Of a stretch of DNA of 15,149 bases, positions 7,013 through 12,905 are shown one piece after another. The first letter of the stretch is position 1; every line of letters starts with the position of its first letter. The notes beneath the pieces were generated by a model, which had not been told where the DNA came from, ran no database searches, and worked only from the letters and a program-made list of their open reading frames with translations. Made by a program: the position numbers and the translations under genes. Source of the stretch: an uncultured Clostridia bacterium (lineage in GTDB: Bacteria > Bacillota > Clostridia > Oscillospirales > Acutalibacteraceae); contig CALYNN010000016.1 in assembly GCA_945221685.1 (NCBI GenBank), forward strand, positions 1 through 15,149, given 5' to 3'.

Positions 7013-7681
7013 ATGAAAAAGGTTCTTATAACAGGCGGCGCAACGGGAATAGGCAAGGCGACGGCACAGCTTTTTGCAGAAAGAGGCTACACCGTTTTTA
7101 TTACCTATAACGAGGCTCTGCCGGATTATGACGGAGTTAACGCCGTTAGGTGTAATCTTGAAAATACCGACGAAATAAAGAGCTTGTTTAACTGGGTGGG
7201 AGCCGTTGATGTGCTTGTAAATAACGCCGGCGTAAGCCTTGTTAAAATGATAAACGATACAACCGAGGCAGAGTATGACAAATTAAACTCAGTTAACGCA
7301 AGGTCATACTTTTTCTGCTCAAGGTATGCGGCGGAGAATATGGTAAAAGGACACTGCGGCGCAATAGTCAATGTGTCGTCGGTTTGGGGACAGACGGGTG
7401 CCTCCTGCGAGGTGGCTTATTCTATGAGCAAGGCGGCGGTAATAGGACTGACAAAGGCGCTTGCCGAAGAGCTTGCACCAAGCGGAATTTCCGTTAACTG
7501 CGTGTGCCCCGGTATTATTGATACCCGAATGAATGATTGCTTCGATAAAGCCGAGCTTGCCGAAACGGTGCCAATGGGCAGGCTGGGCACTCCGCAGGAG
7601 GTTGCAGAGGCAATACTGTTTTTTGCAGAGAGCAGTTATATTACCGGGCAGATTTTGGGAGTAAACGGCGGAATGGTTTAA
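7013..7681 (+). CDS. SDR-family oxidoreductase (FabG/YmfI-like)
   Basis: A 222-residue classical short-chain dehydrogenase/reductase. The cofactor loop TGGATGIG is at residues 7-14 and NNAG at 70-73. The catalytic tetrad is visible as the Asn region (S93-V94-N95), Ser123 in NVSSVWG, and Tyr136/Lys140 in YSMSK. CPGIIDT follows at 165-171 and the C terminus is VNGG-MV. It resembles 3-oxoacyl-ACP reductase FabG but is about 20 residues shorter. In Clostridia such proteins are often the EF-P 5-aminopentanone reductase type (YmfI), but no efp gene is in view, so the substrate stays open. It is a single-gene unit with its own promoter and terminator. Confidence 0.92.
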   Translation: MKKVLITGGATGIGKATAQLFAERGYTVFITYNEALPDYDGVNAVRCNLENTDEIKSLFNWVGAVDVLVNNAGVSLVKMINDTTEAEYDKLNSVNARSYFFCSRYAAENMVKGHCGAIVNVSSVWGQTGASCEVAYSMSKAAVIGLTKALAEELAPSGISVNCVCPGIIDTRMNDCFDKAELAETVPMGRLGTPQEVAEAILFFAESSYITGQILGVNGGMV

Positions 7682-7803
7682 TAATAAATCAAATAATAAA
7701 AAGCGTGCGGCTGTAACGGGATAAATCCTGCAACAGCCGCATTTGTTATTTTCTCCACCACGGGTATATGCCTGTTATTTACTGCAGTCCTTGCCGTTTC
7801 CAT
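7678..7803 (-). CDS. Possible small ORF (41 aa) antisense to terminator
   Basis: Starts METARTAVNNRHIPVVEK and ends FYYLIYY. It has a good AAGGAG site six bases before its ATG on the minus strand, which is why it is listed. Against it: the reading frame runs through the SDR terminator hairpin, there is no clear promoter, and the stop overlaps the SDR stop region. It may be a by-product of an intergenic repeat rather than a gene. Confidence 0.25.
   Translation of the reverse strand: METARTAVNNRHIPVVEKITNAAVAGFIPLQPHAFYYLIYY
7706..7750 (+). terminator. Intrinsic terminator after the SDR gene
   Basis: TGCGGCTGT (7706-7714) pairs perfectly with ACAGCCGCA (7733-7741). A second inner helix (GGAT/ATCC) can stack in the 18-base loop. 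TTTGTTATTTT follows. Positions 7751-7890 beyond it hold no other clear plus-strand feature. Confidence 0.75.
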
Positions 7804-7891
7804 ACCGTTCTCCTTTGCCGTTTTTTTAATTGTGACATATAATATAAGCCTTTGCAAGGAAAAGGAAAGCGAAAAAATCCTCAAAATTTAT

Positions 7892-7923
7892 TGCAACACT
7901 TTCGTGAAAATTTTATACTGTAT
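7892..7923 (+). promoter_or_regulatory. Possible ECF-type promoter of the first sigma operon
   Basis: TGCAACACTTT (from 7892) carries the AAC core typical of ECF -35 elements. An ACTGTATATAT stretch follows near the -10 position, 30 bases before the start codon. The segment ACTGTATATATGAAGGCG is close to ACTATATATATAAGGCG in front of the second module's anti-sigma gene. Autoregulation is inferred; the -10 is not a clear consensus. Confidence 0.4.
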
Positions 7924-7952
7924 ATATGAAGGCGCCTAAGGAGAGTGAAATT

Positions 7953-8462
7953 ATGGAAAAAGAGCTTGCCGCAAAAGCCAAAAAGGGCGATAAAGAAGCT
8001 TTTTGTAGGCTTTACGGATTATACAAAAATAAGCTGTACCGCTATGCCTATTATCGCCTCGGCAATCCCCAGGATGCAGAGGACGCCGTGGCAGACGCAG
8101 TTGTGTCGGCCTTTGAGCAAATTAAGTCACTGCGAAACACGAAAGCTTTTTCTCCGTGGATTTTTAAAATTCTCCGAGCAAGCTGCTCAAAATACATAAA
8201 GCTGCAAATTACGCAAAGAGAAACGGAAAATATAGAGGATTTGGAAAACACCCAAAGTGTTTCACAATCGTTAAGTAATGAGAGCGCAGAGCTTTGTGAG
8301 GCTTTAAATATATTGAAGCCGCAGGAAAAAGAGATAGTTCTTCTTTCCGTTGTTGCAGGCTTTAACAGCAGGGAAATTGCAGAAATTACAGGCTTAACGG
8401 CTTCAAATGTCAGGTCGAAGCTTTCAAGAAGCCTTGCAAAAATGCGAAGCTTTTTGCAGTAA
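7953..8462 (+). CDS. ECF-type RNA polymerase sigma factor
   Basis: A 169-residue sigma-70 family factor with region 2 (about 16-85: LYRYAYYRLGNPQDAEDAVADAVVSAF is the typical core-binding helix) and region 4 (about 115-165: LKPQEKEIVLLSVVAGFNSREIAEITG, then the recognition helix SNVRSKLSRSLAKM). No other domains are present, as in ECF factors. The ATG at 7953 has AAGGAG at 7938-7943; the in-frame ATG at 7926 has no ribosome binding site and was not used. Twelve bases separate it from the membrane beta-propeller gene, its likely anti-sigma partner. The stimulus is unknown. Confidence 0.92.
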   Translation: MEKELAAKAKKGDKEAFCRLYGLYKNKLYRYAYYRLGNPQDAEDAVADAVVSAFEQIKSLRNTKAFSPWIFKILRASCSKYIKLQITQRETENIEDLENTQSVSQSLSNESAELCEALNILKPQEKEIVLLSVVAGFNSREIAEITGLTASNVRSKLSRSLAKMRSFLQ

Positions 8463-8474
8463 AGGAGTTTTAGT

Positions 8475-10415
8475 ATGAAAAATAACGACGATTTTGATTT
8501 TATAAAAAATAAATTTGAAAACGATAATATTGTTGCTCCCGACTCTATTGGCGAAAATTCCGTTGCCGAAAGGCTGGAGGGCAAAGGTCCCGCAAAAATT
8601 AAGTTGTATAAGCGCAGGGGCTTTAAGGCGTTCGTCAGCGCCGCCGCCTGCGTTGCGGTTGTGCTTTGCAGTATTACCGCCTTTAATTACGGCTCAAATT
8701 CAAATGCCGCGCAAAATGATGAAAATGCACAGGGCAACCTGCTTTCCTTTGAAAGCTATTCGGATATTCAAAAAGCGGCAAAAAGGTCGGCGGAAAAGGA
8801 ATATTACGACATCAGCCTTTTTGACTCATACTCCTACAAGGCCGAAGCCACCGCAGACACTGCAAATGAATCGGAGGAAAAGGGTATGGGCGGCGGCTCC
8901 AACAGTGAAACCTATGTTCAGGTTGAGGGCGTTGACGAGGCGGATATTATTAAAACCGACAGCAGATATATTTATTTTGCGGCAGGTCGTGATAATACCG
9001 TAAAAATTTACGACAGTAAAACAAATAAAATTGTTTCCTGCATTGATGATTTTAAGATAGAGGACCATACGGATTATAACTACGACGGCTCGTATTATGT
9101 TAGCTACGATGAATGCATTTACGAAATGTATTTAATCGACGAAAGGCTGATTATAAACACAACCTCAACAGATTCAACCTTCGTTAAATCCGACAATACT
9201 ATTGAAGAAACACATTCGTATGTTTACGATATTTCCAATGTTGAAAATCCAAAAAGACTTTCGGCGTTTACTCAAAGCGGAAGCTATATCAGCTCCCGAA
9301 TGATAGGTGATATGCTTTATGTTGTATCGTCTAAATATCTTTATTACGATATGTGCAAGGAGCTTGATGACTGCATTCCTTATACATCTTGCGGCGACGA
9401 AAAAAATATGATAAATGCGCAGGATGTTTACTACTGCCCTAAGTCCGACGATAGCAGCTATATTGTCATCAGCGCAGTTGATATATCGTCAAAAAAGAAA
9501 TCAACCGAAACCAAAGCGATTTTCGGAGCCGCCGGTGAGGTTTACTGCAGCAGGGATAATTTGTATATCACCGTCAGCAAATACGAAAACGCAGGTCAAA
9601 AAACGGAAATAATTAAAGCCTCGTTAAATGACGGCAAAATCAATCTTGAAGGCTCTGCTACCGTCAGCGGATATATTGACGACCAATTTTCAATGGATGA
9701 GCACGGAGGATATTTTCGTGTTGCGGTAACTACGCAAGCTGCCGACGGCAAGGATATTAATAAGCTTTTCGTTTTTGATAGTAATATGAAAAAGGTTGGC
9801 GAGGTAAAGGGCTTTGCCAAAAACGAAAGCATTAAGGCAGTTAAGTTTTTAGGCGATACGGCTTATGTTATTACCTACGAGCAAACAGACCCTCTGTTCG
9901 TTATAGATTTGTCTAATCCCCAAAATCCCGAAATTTTGGGAAGCGTAAAAATTGACGGCTTTTCAAGCCAACTGCTCACCCTTGAAAACGACAGAATTTT
10001 GGGAATAGGCTACAACACCTCCGAAACCGAATACGGCGTTATTCAGGACGGACTAAAGCTGGTGCTTTTTGATGTGTCCGATAAAGCAAATCCGGCGGTG
10101 CTTGATACCTATGTGCTTAAGGACGCCTACTCAGAGGCGCAGTATAACCACAAGGCAATTGTCATAAATAAGGAAAAGGGCTATTTTGCAATAGACTACA
10201 GTCAATATATCAGCTCTGAAACAGGCGAGGACGAGGAGCACAATGGCGCACTGACCTTTGAGGTAAAGGGCGACAAAATCAATGTTACCCATAATTTTGA
10301 TTGCTCCAAAAATAATTCGGCAGAGGAATATTCTCCTGTATATCGTTGCGCCTATATCGACGACACGGTTTATGTAGTGTCCTGCTTAGGCAATTTCTAT
10401 TCGTTTAAGTATTAA
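8475..10415 (+). CDS. Membrane-anchored beta-propeller protein, probable anti-sigma/sensor
   Basis: A 646-residue protein. A short cytoplasmic part (1-50, basic at KLYKRRGFK) is followed by one transmembrane helix (about 51-70). A Gln/Asn/Ser/Glu-rich linker leads to a large extracellular domain that begins with ETYVQVEGVDEADIIKTD (about 145-162), the hallmark of the secreted Beta_propel family. It continues with repeated propeller-blade patterns such as KIYDSKTNKIV, VYDISNVENPKRL, VIDLSNPQNPEIL and LFDVSDKANPAVL. The order, short tail-TM-sensor directly after an ECF sigma gene, fits an anti-sigma factor whose cytoplasmic tail holds the sigma factor. No classical zinc-binding anti-sigma motif is present in the first 50 residues. 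A strong AAAGGAG precedes the start. The partner role is inferred from gene order. Confidence 0.88.
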   Translation: MKNNDDFDFIKNKFENDNIVAPDSIGENSVAERLEGKGPAKIKLYKRRGFKAFVSAAACVAVVLCSITAFNYGSNSNAAQNDENAQGNLLSFESYSDIQKAAKRSAEKEYYDISLFDSYSYKAEATADTANESEEKGMGGGSNSETYVQVEGVDEADIIKTDSRYIYFAAGRDNTVKIYDSKTNKIVSCIDDFKIEDHTDYNYDGSYYVSYDECIYEMYLIDERLIINTTSTDSTFVKSDNTIEETHSYVYDISNVENPKRLSAFTQSGSYISSRMIGDMLYVVSSKYLYYDMCKELDDCIPYTSCGDEKNMINAQDVYYCPKSDDSSYIVISAVDISSKKKSTETKAIFGAAGEVYCSRDNLYITVSKYENAGQKTEIIKASLNDGKINLEGSATVSGYIDDQFSMDEHGGYFRVAVTTQAADGKDINKLFVFDSNMKKVGEVKGFAKNESIKAVKFLGDTAYVITYEQTDPLFVIDLSNPQNPEILGSVKIDGFSSQLLTLENDRILGIGYNTSETEYGVIQDGLKLVLFDVSDKANPAVLDTYVLKDAYSEAQYNHKAIVINKEKGYFAIDYSQYISSETGEDEEHNGALTFEVKGDKINVTHNFDCSKNNSAEEYSPVYRCAYIDDTVYVVSCLGNFYSFKY

Positions 10416-10420
10416 TTCTC

Positions 10421-10486
10421 AATTTTTTTCGGCGTGGTTCAAACCACTTTATCGACAGTCTGAAAGTCACTCGAAAGAGTGACTTT
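10421..10486 (+). repeat. Direct repeat copy 1 (66 bp)
   Basis: Begins AATTTTTTTCGGCGTGGTT and ends GAGTGACTTT. It is identical to the copy at 10722-10786 except for one extra A. It contains the small palindrome GTGGTTCAAACCAC (10434-10447) and the 5' part of the GAAA-capped hairpin. Confidence 0.93.
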
Positions 10487-10489
10487 CAG
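10460..10489 (+). other. Perfect hairpin with GAAA tetraloop
   Basis: CTGAAAGTCACTC (10460-10472), GAAA, GAGTGACTTTCAG (10477-10489): 13 perfect base pairs capped by a GNRA loop. Unlike the version in copy 2 it has no T-run after the stem, so it is not a good terminator; an RNA-stabilising or structural role is possible. Confidence 0.7.
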
Positions 10490-10529
10490 CGTGTAGAAAA
10501 AGTCCACAAAGACAAATTTCTACACGCTG
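10487..10529 (+). other. Second perfect hairpin, sharing bases with the first
   Basis: CAGCGTGTAGAAA (10487-10499) pairs with TTTCTACACGCTG (10517-10529): 13 bp with a 17-base loop. Its first three bases are the last three of the preceding hairpin stem, so the two helices abut and compete at the junction. Confidence 0.65.
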
Positions 10530-10619
10530 TTAGGCTTCGAGAAATGGAATTGAATTTCGTTTTCTTGCGAGTGGGAGCTGTACGACGGTACCGCCCCCGA
10601 GCAAAAAACGAAAAACGCC

Positions 10620-10654
10620 AAAATAGGCTTGGATTCGATGTCCAAGCCTATTTT
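10620..10654. terminator. 14 bp hairpin, possible bidirectional terminator
   Basis: AAAATAGGCTTGGA (10620-10633), loop TTCGATG, TCCAAGCCTATTTT (10641-10654). The stem is perfect and rich in terminal A/T pairs, giving T-rich 3' ends on both strands. It could stop read-through from the beta-propeller gene. Confidence 0.55.
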
Positions 10655-10721
10655 AACATTACTATGTCGTTGCATTTAACTGAATGCCGAGAACCGCAAT
10701 TACTGCGAGCAATAATCTATT

Positions 10722-10786
10722 AATTTTTTTCGGCGTGGTTCAAACCACTTTATCGACAGTCTGAAGTCACTCGAAAGAGTGACTTT
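10722..10786 (+). repeat. Direct repeat copy 2 (65 bp)
   Basis: Matches copy 1 at every aligned base except a single missing A. The two copies start 301 bases apart and enclose 235 bases (10487-10721) of non-repeated, hairpin-rich sequence. Confidence 0.93.
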
Positions 10787-10790
10787 TTTT
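10764..10790 (+). terminator. Intrinsic terminator at the end of repeat copy 2
   Basis: AAGTCACTC (10764-10772), GAAA loop, GAGTGACTT (10777-10785), then TTTTT (10786-10790). This is a strong rho-independent terminator that isolates the second sigma module from upstream transcription. Confidence 0.85.
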
Positions 10791-10823
10791 GTATGCTTTT
10801 CTGTCGTCTATATATTCTAAATA

Positions 10824-10853
10824 TTGACAAATGCCGTAAATTAAGTGCATAAT
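10824..10853 (+). promoter_or_regulatory. Predicted sigma-A promoter of the second sigma module
   Basis: TTGACA (10824-10829, perfect), an 18-base spacer and CATAAT (10848-10853). It lies about 95 bases before the sigma start codon, leaving a leader in which no other feature was recognised. Confidence 0.65.
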
Positions 10854-10946
10854 ATATCTATATCGTTTATCTACAAATGTATAATGCCGGTAAACAAATT
10901 AAGCAATTCAAATAAAGAATTCACTTTCCGAATATGAGGCAGAATG

Positions 10947-11486
10947 ATGAGTACTGATACTGAAAATATGGATTTTTGCGAAGCGCTTTGGAATGAATAC
11001 GAGCCCAAATTAAGACAGCTGTGCCAATATAAGCTTGCAAGCTGTCCCGAAGAAATTGATGAGGCAATAGGCGACGCTTATTTAGCACTTTGCAGTGCTG
11101 TAAGCAACGGTACCGAGCTTAAAAATCCAAAGGCGTGGCTGTTTACAATAACTAATAATATCATAAAATTAAAATACACAGAGCATAACGAGAGAAAGAA
11201 AAATCTTGTCAGCTTTGAAAGCGTCGGCTGTAAATTGTATTATGATATTGATTTTATCGATATAAAATTTACAGACGAGGTGCTTTATCAAATTAAGGAT
11301 GAAATTTATAACGAATTGCTTCCTGCCGAGCAAACCCTGTTGATTTTGATTTATACCAAAAAGCTTAAGTATAAGGAAATAGCCCGTATTTTACATTCAA
11401 CCGAAAAGGCGGTAAAGCAAAAGCATTACAGACTTAAGCGGAAAATAAAGCAGATTGCAAAAGAAAAATTAAAAAATTACAATTAA
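10947..11486 (+). CDS. Divergent ECF-like sigma-70 family factor
   Basis: A 179-residue sigma-70 family protein. Region 2 is seen at about 12-80 (LWNEYEPKLRQLCQYKL, IDEAIGDAYLALCSAV, PKAWLFTITNNIIKLKY). Region 4 is at about 120-170 (LLPAEQTLLILIYTKKLKYKEIARIL, recognition helix EKAVKQKHYRLKRKI). The C terminus is very basic (KQIAKEKLKNYN). Two consecutive ATGs occur at 10944 and 10947; GAGG at 10936-10939 is seven bases from the second, so that one is preferred. It is more diverged from classic ECF factors than the one at 7953. The gene is followed after 53 bases by an anti-sigma-like membrane gene. Confidence 0.85.
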   Translation: MSTDTENMDFCEALWNEYEPKLRQLCQYKLASCPEEIDEAIGDAYLALCSAVSNGTELKNPKAWLFTITNNIIKLKYTEHNERKKNLVSFESVGCKLYYDIDFIDIKFTDEVLYQIKDEIYNELLPAEQTLLILIYTKKLKYKEIARILHSTEKAVKQKHYRLKRKIKQIAKEKLKNYN

Positions 11487-11489
11487 TTT

Positions 11490-11519
11490 TGTTACCTTTT
11501 TGATTTTTCGACACTATAT
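11490..11519 (+). promoter_or_regulatory. ECF-like promoter before the anti-sigma gene
   Basis: TGTTACCTTTTT (from 11490) followed by TCGACACTATA (from 11508) resembles the TGTAAC/CGTCTA type promoters often found with Clostridial ECF sigma genes. It lies between the sigma and anti-sigma genes, so the sigma factor may raise its own inhibitor and the secreted protein. Confidence 0.5.
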
Positions 11520-11539
11520 ATATAAGGCGGAGATAATCT

Positions 11540-12280
11540 ATGAATAAGGATATATTGTATGAAATCTTAAATTCAGAGTATGAAAACCTTTCATCTGCCG
11601 AAATTGAGGGTATTCTTAACGAAGAGCTTGACAAATCCCCCGAGGAAATGGATACGGATTTAGTAGAGCTTTGCTTGGATGCGTTAAATTCGGCAGACGA
11701 AAAGAAGCTGAATAAAAGGAGGCTTAGGGTCAGATTAAGCCGAATTTTAATTGCTGCAGTGATTTTTGTTTTGCTTATAGGTATAGCAATTCCTGTTTGT
11801 GCAAAATATTTCAGCGTCAGCTTCTCTGACGGCGTCGTAAAATTCTATGATGATTGCTTCAGCGTGGATTTGTCAAATTTCGATGATAGCATTAAAGATA
11901 TTGTTGGTACTCTTGAACAAGACGGTCTTGCCAATGTTAAGTTACCCGATATGCTTTTTCAACCGGAAACAAAAATCAGTAGCTATGAAAGTGAAGAATG
12001 TGACGGAATCACCAATATTAATTTTGAATTCCAATGCGGCGAAATCCAAGGCTCTGCGGTCATTGTAAAATATGCTGAAGCCGGAGATGCTAAGGGCAAT
12101 CAAAGAAAGGTGACCTCTAAATTTAAATATGTCAACGAAATAGACAAGGGTGAATTTTCAATTCTTGTTTTCAGCGATGGTGAAGAGTCATATTTGTACT
12201 ATGCTTATGATGGCTCCGAATATAGCATATCTTTATACTGCGATTATGAAACTGCCTGCAAAATTGCTGAATCATTATAA
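11540..12280 (+). CDS. Single-pass membrane anti-sigma-like protein
   Basis: A 246-residue protein with a helical, acidic cytoplasmic region (1-58), a basic stop-transfer stretch (NKRRLRVRLSR, 58-68), one transmembrane helix (about 69-87) and an extracellular domain of about 155 residues. The end, SEYSISLYCDYETACKIAESL, resembles the C terminus of DUF4367-type domains found in Clostridial anti-sigma proteins. The layout and position directly after a sigma gene fit a membrane anti-sigma factor. No zinc-binding anti-sigma motif is seen. The ribosome binding site is AAGGCGGAG, a little far from the ATG. It is followed after 15 bases by a secreted-protein gene. Confidence 0.85.
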   Translation: MNKDILYEILNSEYENLSSAEIEGILNEELDKSPEEMDTDLVELCLDALNSADEKKLNKRRLRVRLSRILIAAVIFVLLIGIAIPVCAKYFSVSFSDGVVKFYDDCFSVDLSNFDDSIKDIVGTLEQDGLANVKLPDMLFQPETKISSYESEECDGITNINFEFQCGEIQGSAVIVKYAEAGDAKGNQRKVTSKFKYVNEIDKGEFSILVFSDGEESYLYYAYDGSEYSISLYCDYETACKIAESL

Positions 12281-12295
12281 TTCGGAGGTACTTTT

Positions 12296-12799
12296 GTGAA
12301 AAAAACAGTAAGCAGTATTTTAGCAGTTTTTTTATCCCTTCTTTTTGTTTTTCAAACAAGCCTTGCGGCTTTGGCAAATGAGGAACCCGACTGGCAGGAT
12401 ATTTCTTTAACCCAAGAGGAATTTGATGAAATTTTAAGCCAAAATCCCAATAATCAAATTGCTGCATACACAAGCGGATTGATATTAAGCTATTCAATCG
12501 GCATATCAAAAAGCGGTTCAAATTTGGTAATTGCAGGTACTACATTTTGTGGCTCAAATGTAAAAAAGTGCGGTTTTTCTGTTGTAACAATCAAGAGAAG
12601 AACAAGCAGCACTGCCTCGTGGACAACATATAAAACATATGAGGATTTGTACCGCGACAGCTATTCATACACCCTTTCAAAAACAATCGCAGTTGCGTCC
12701 GGCTATCAGTATAGGGTTTATTGCACACACTATGCAAAGAAATCCCTGCTCTCAACTGAAAAAATCAGTAATTCATCAAATGTTATTTCGTTCAATTAA
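12296..12799 (+). CDS. Small secreted protein (DUF6147-like)
   Basis: A 167-residue protein starting with GTG at 12296 behind a strong GGAGG (12284-12288). A clear signal peptide (MKKTVSSILAVFLSLLFVFQ) has a predicted cleavage after ALA at residue 27. The mature part has an acidic segment (28-52) and then an all-beta region with alternating Ser/Thr-rich strands (LILSYSIGIS, GFSVVTIKRRTSS, SYTLSKTIAVASGYQYRVYC), like a fibronectin/Ig-type sandwich. It recalls the DUF6147 small secreted proteins of gut Clostridia, from memory of the pattern. It contains several Cys residues that might form a disulfide. Co-transcription with the anti-sigma gene suggests it is an output or a ligand of this module; that is inference. 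Confidence 0.82.
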   Translation: MKKTVSSILAVFLSLLFVFQTSLAALANEEPDWQDISLTQEEFDEILSQNPNNQIAAYTSGLILSYSIGISKSGSNLVIAGTTFCGSNVKKCGFSVVTIKRRTSSTASWTTYKTYEDLYRDSYSYTLSKTIAVASGYQYRVYCTHYAKKSLLSTEKISNSSNVISFN

Positions 12800-12814
12800 A
12801 CTGCAATAAAAATC

Positions 12815-12850
12815 GAAGGAGTCACTCAGCAAAGAGTGACTCCTTCTTGT
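12815..12850 (+). terminator. Intrinsic terminator of the second sigma module
   Basis: GAAGGAGTCACTC (12815-12827), loop AGCAAA, GAGTGACTCCTTC (12834-12846): 13 perfect base pairs followed by TTGTT. The inner arm AGTCACTC/GAGTGACT is the same as in the two hairpins of the 10421-10790 repeats. Confidence 0.85.
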
Positions 12851-12905
12851 TGCCATTCCGCAACTAAACTAAATTTTCATTTAGTGAAATAATAAGCCCA
12901 AAAGC
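12847..12905. other. Probable left boundary region of the integrated element
   Basis: Short stretch between the chromosomal terminator and the 3' end of the recombinase gene. It holds two small inverted repeats: ACTAAAT-TTTC-ATTTAGT (12868-12885) and AATAAGC-CCAAAA-GCTTATT (12891-12910), the second overlapping the recombinase stop and able to act as its terminator on the minus strand. For large serine recombinases the attachment site often lies next to the recombinase gene, so attL/attR may be here; the other end is outside the window, so the core cannot be defined. Confidence 0.35.

Noticed and set aside
8051..8584. Minus-strand frame across the first sigma gene
   Set aside because: Opposite a well-supported sigma gene and the start of the propeller gene; low-complexity Ser/Leu-rich translation typical of an antisense shadow.
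10421..10790. CRISPR or tandem-repeat array
   Set aside because: Only two copies with a 235-base spacer; no further units.
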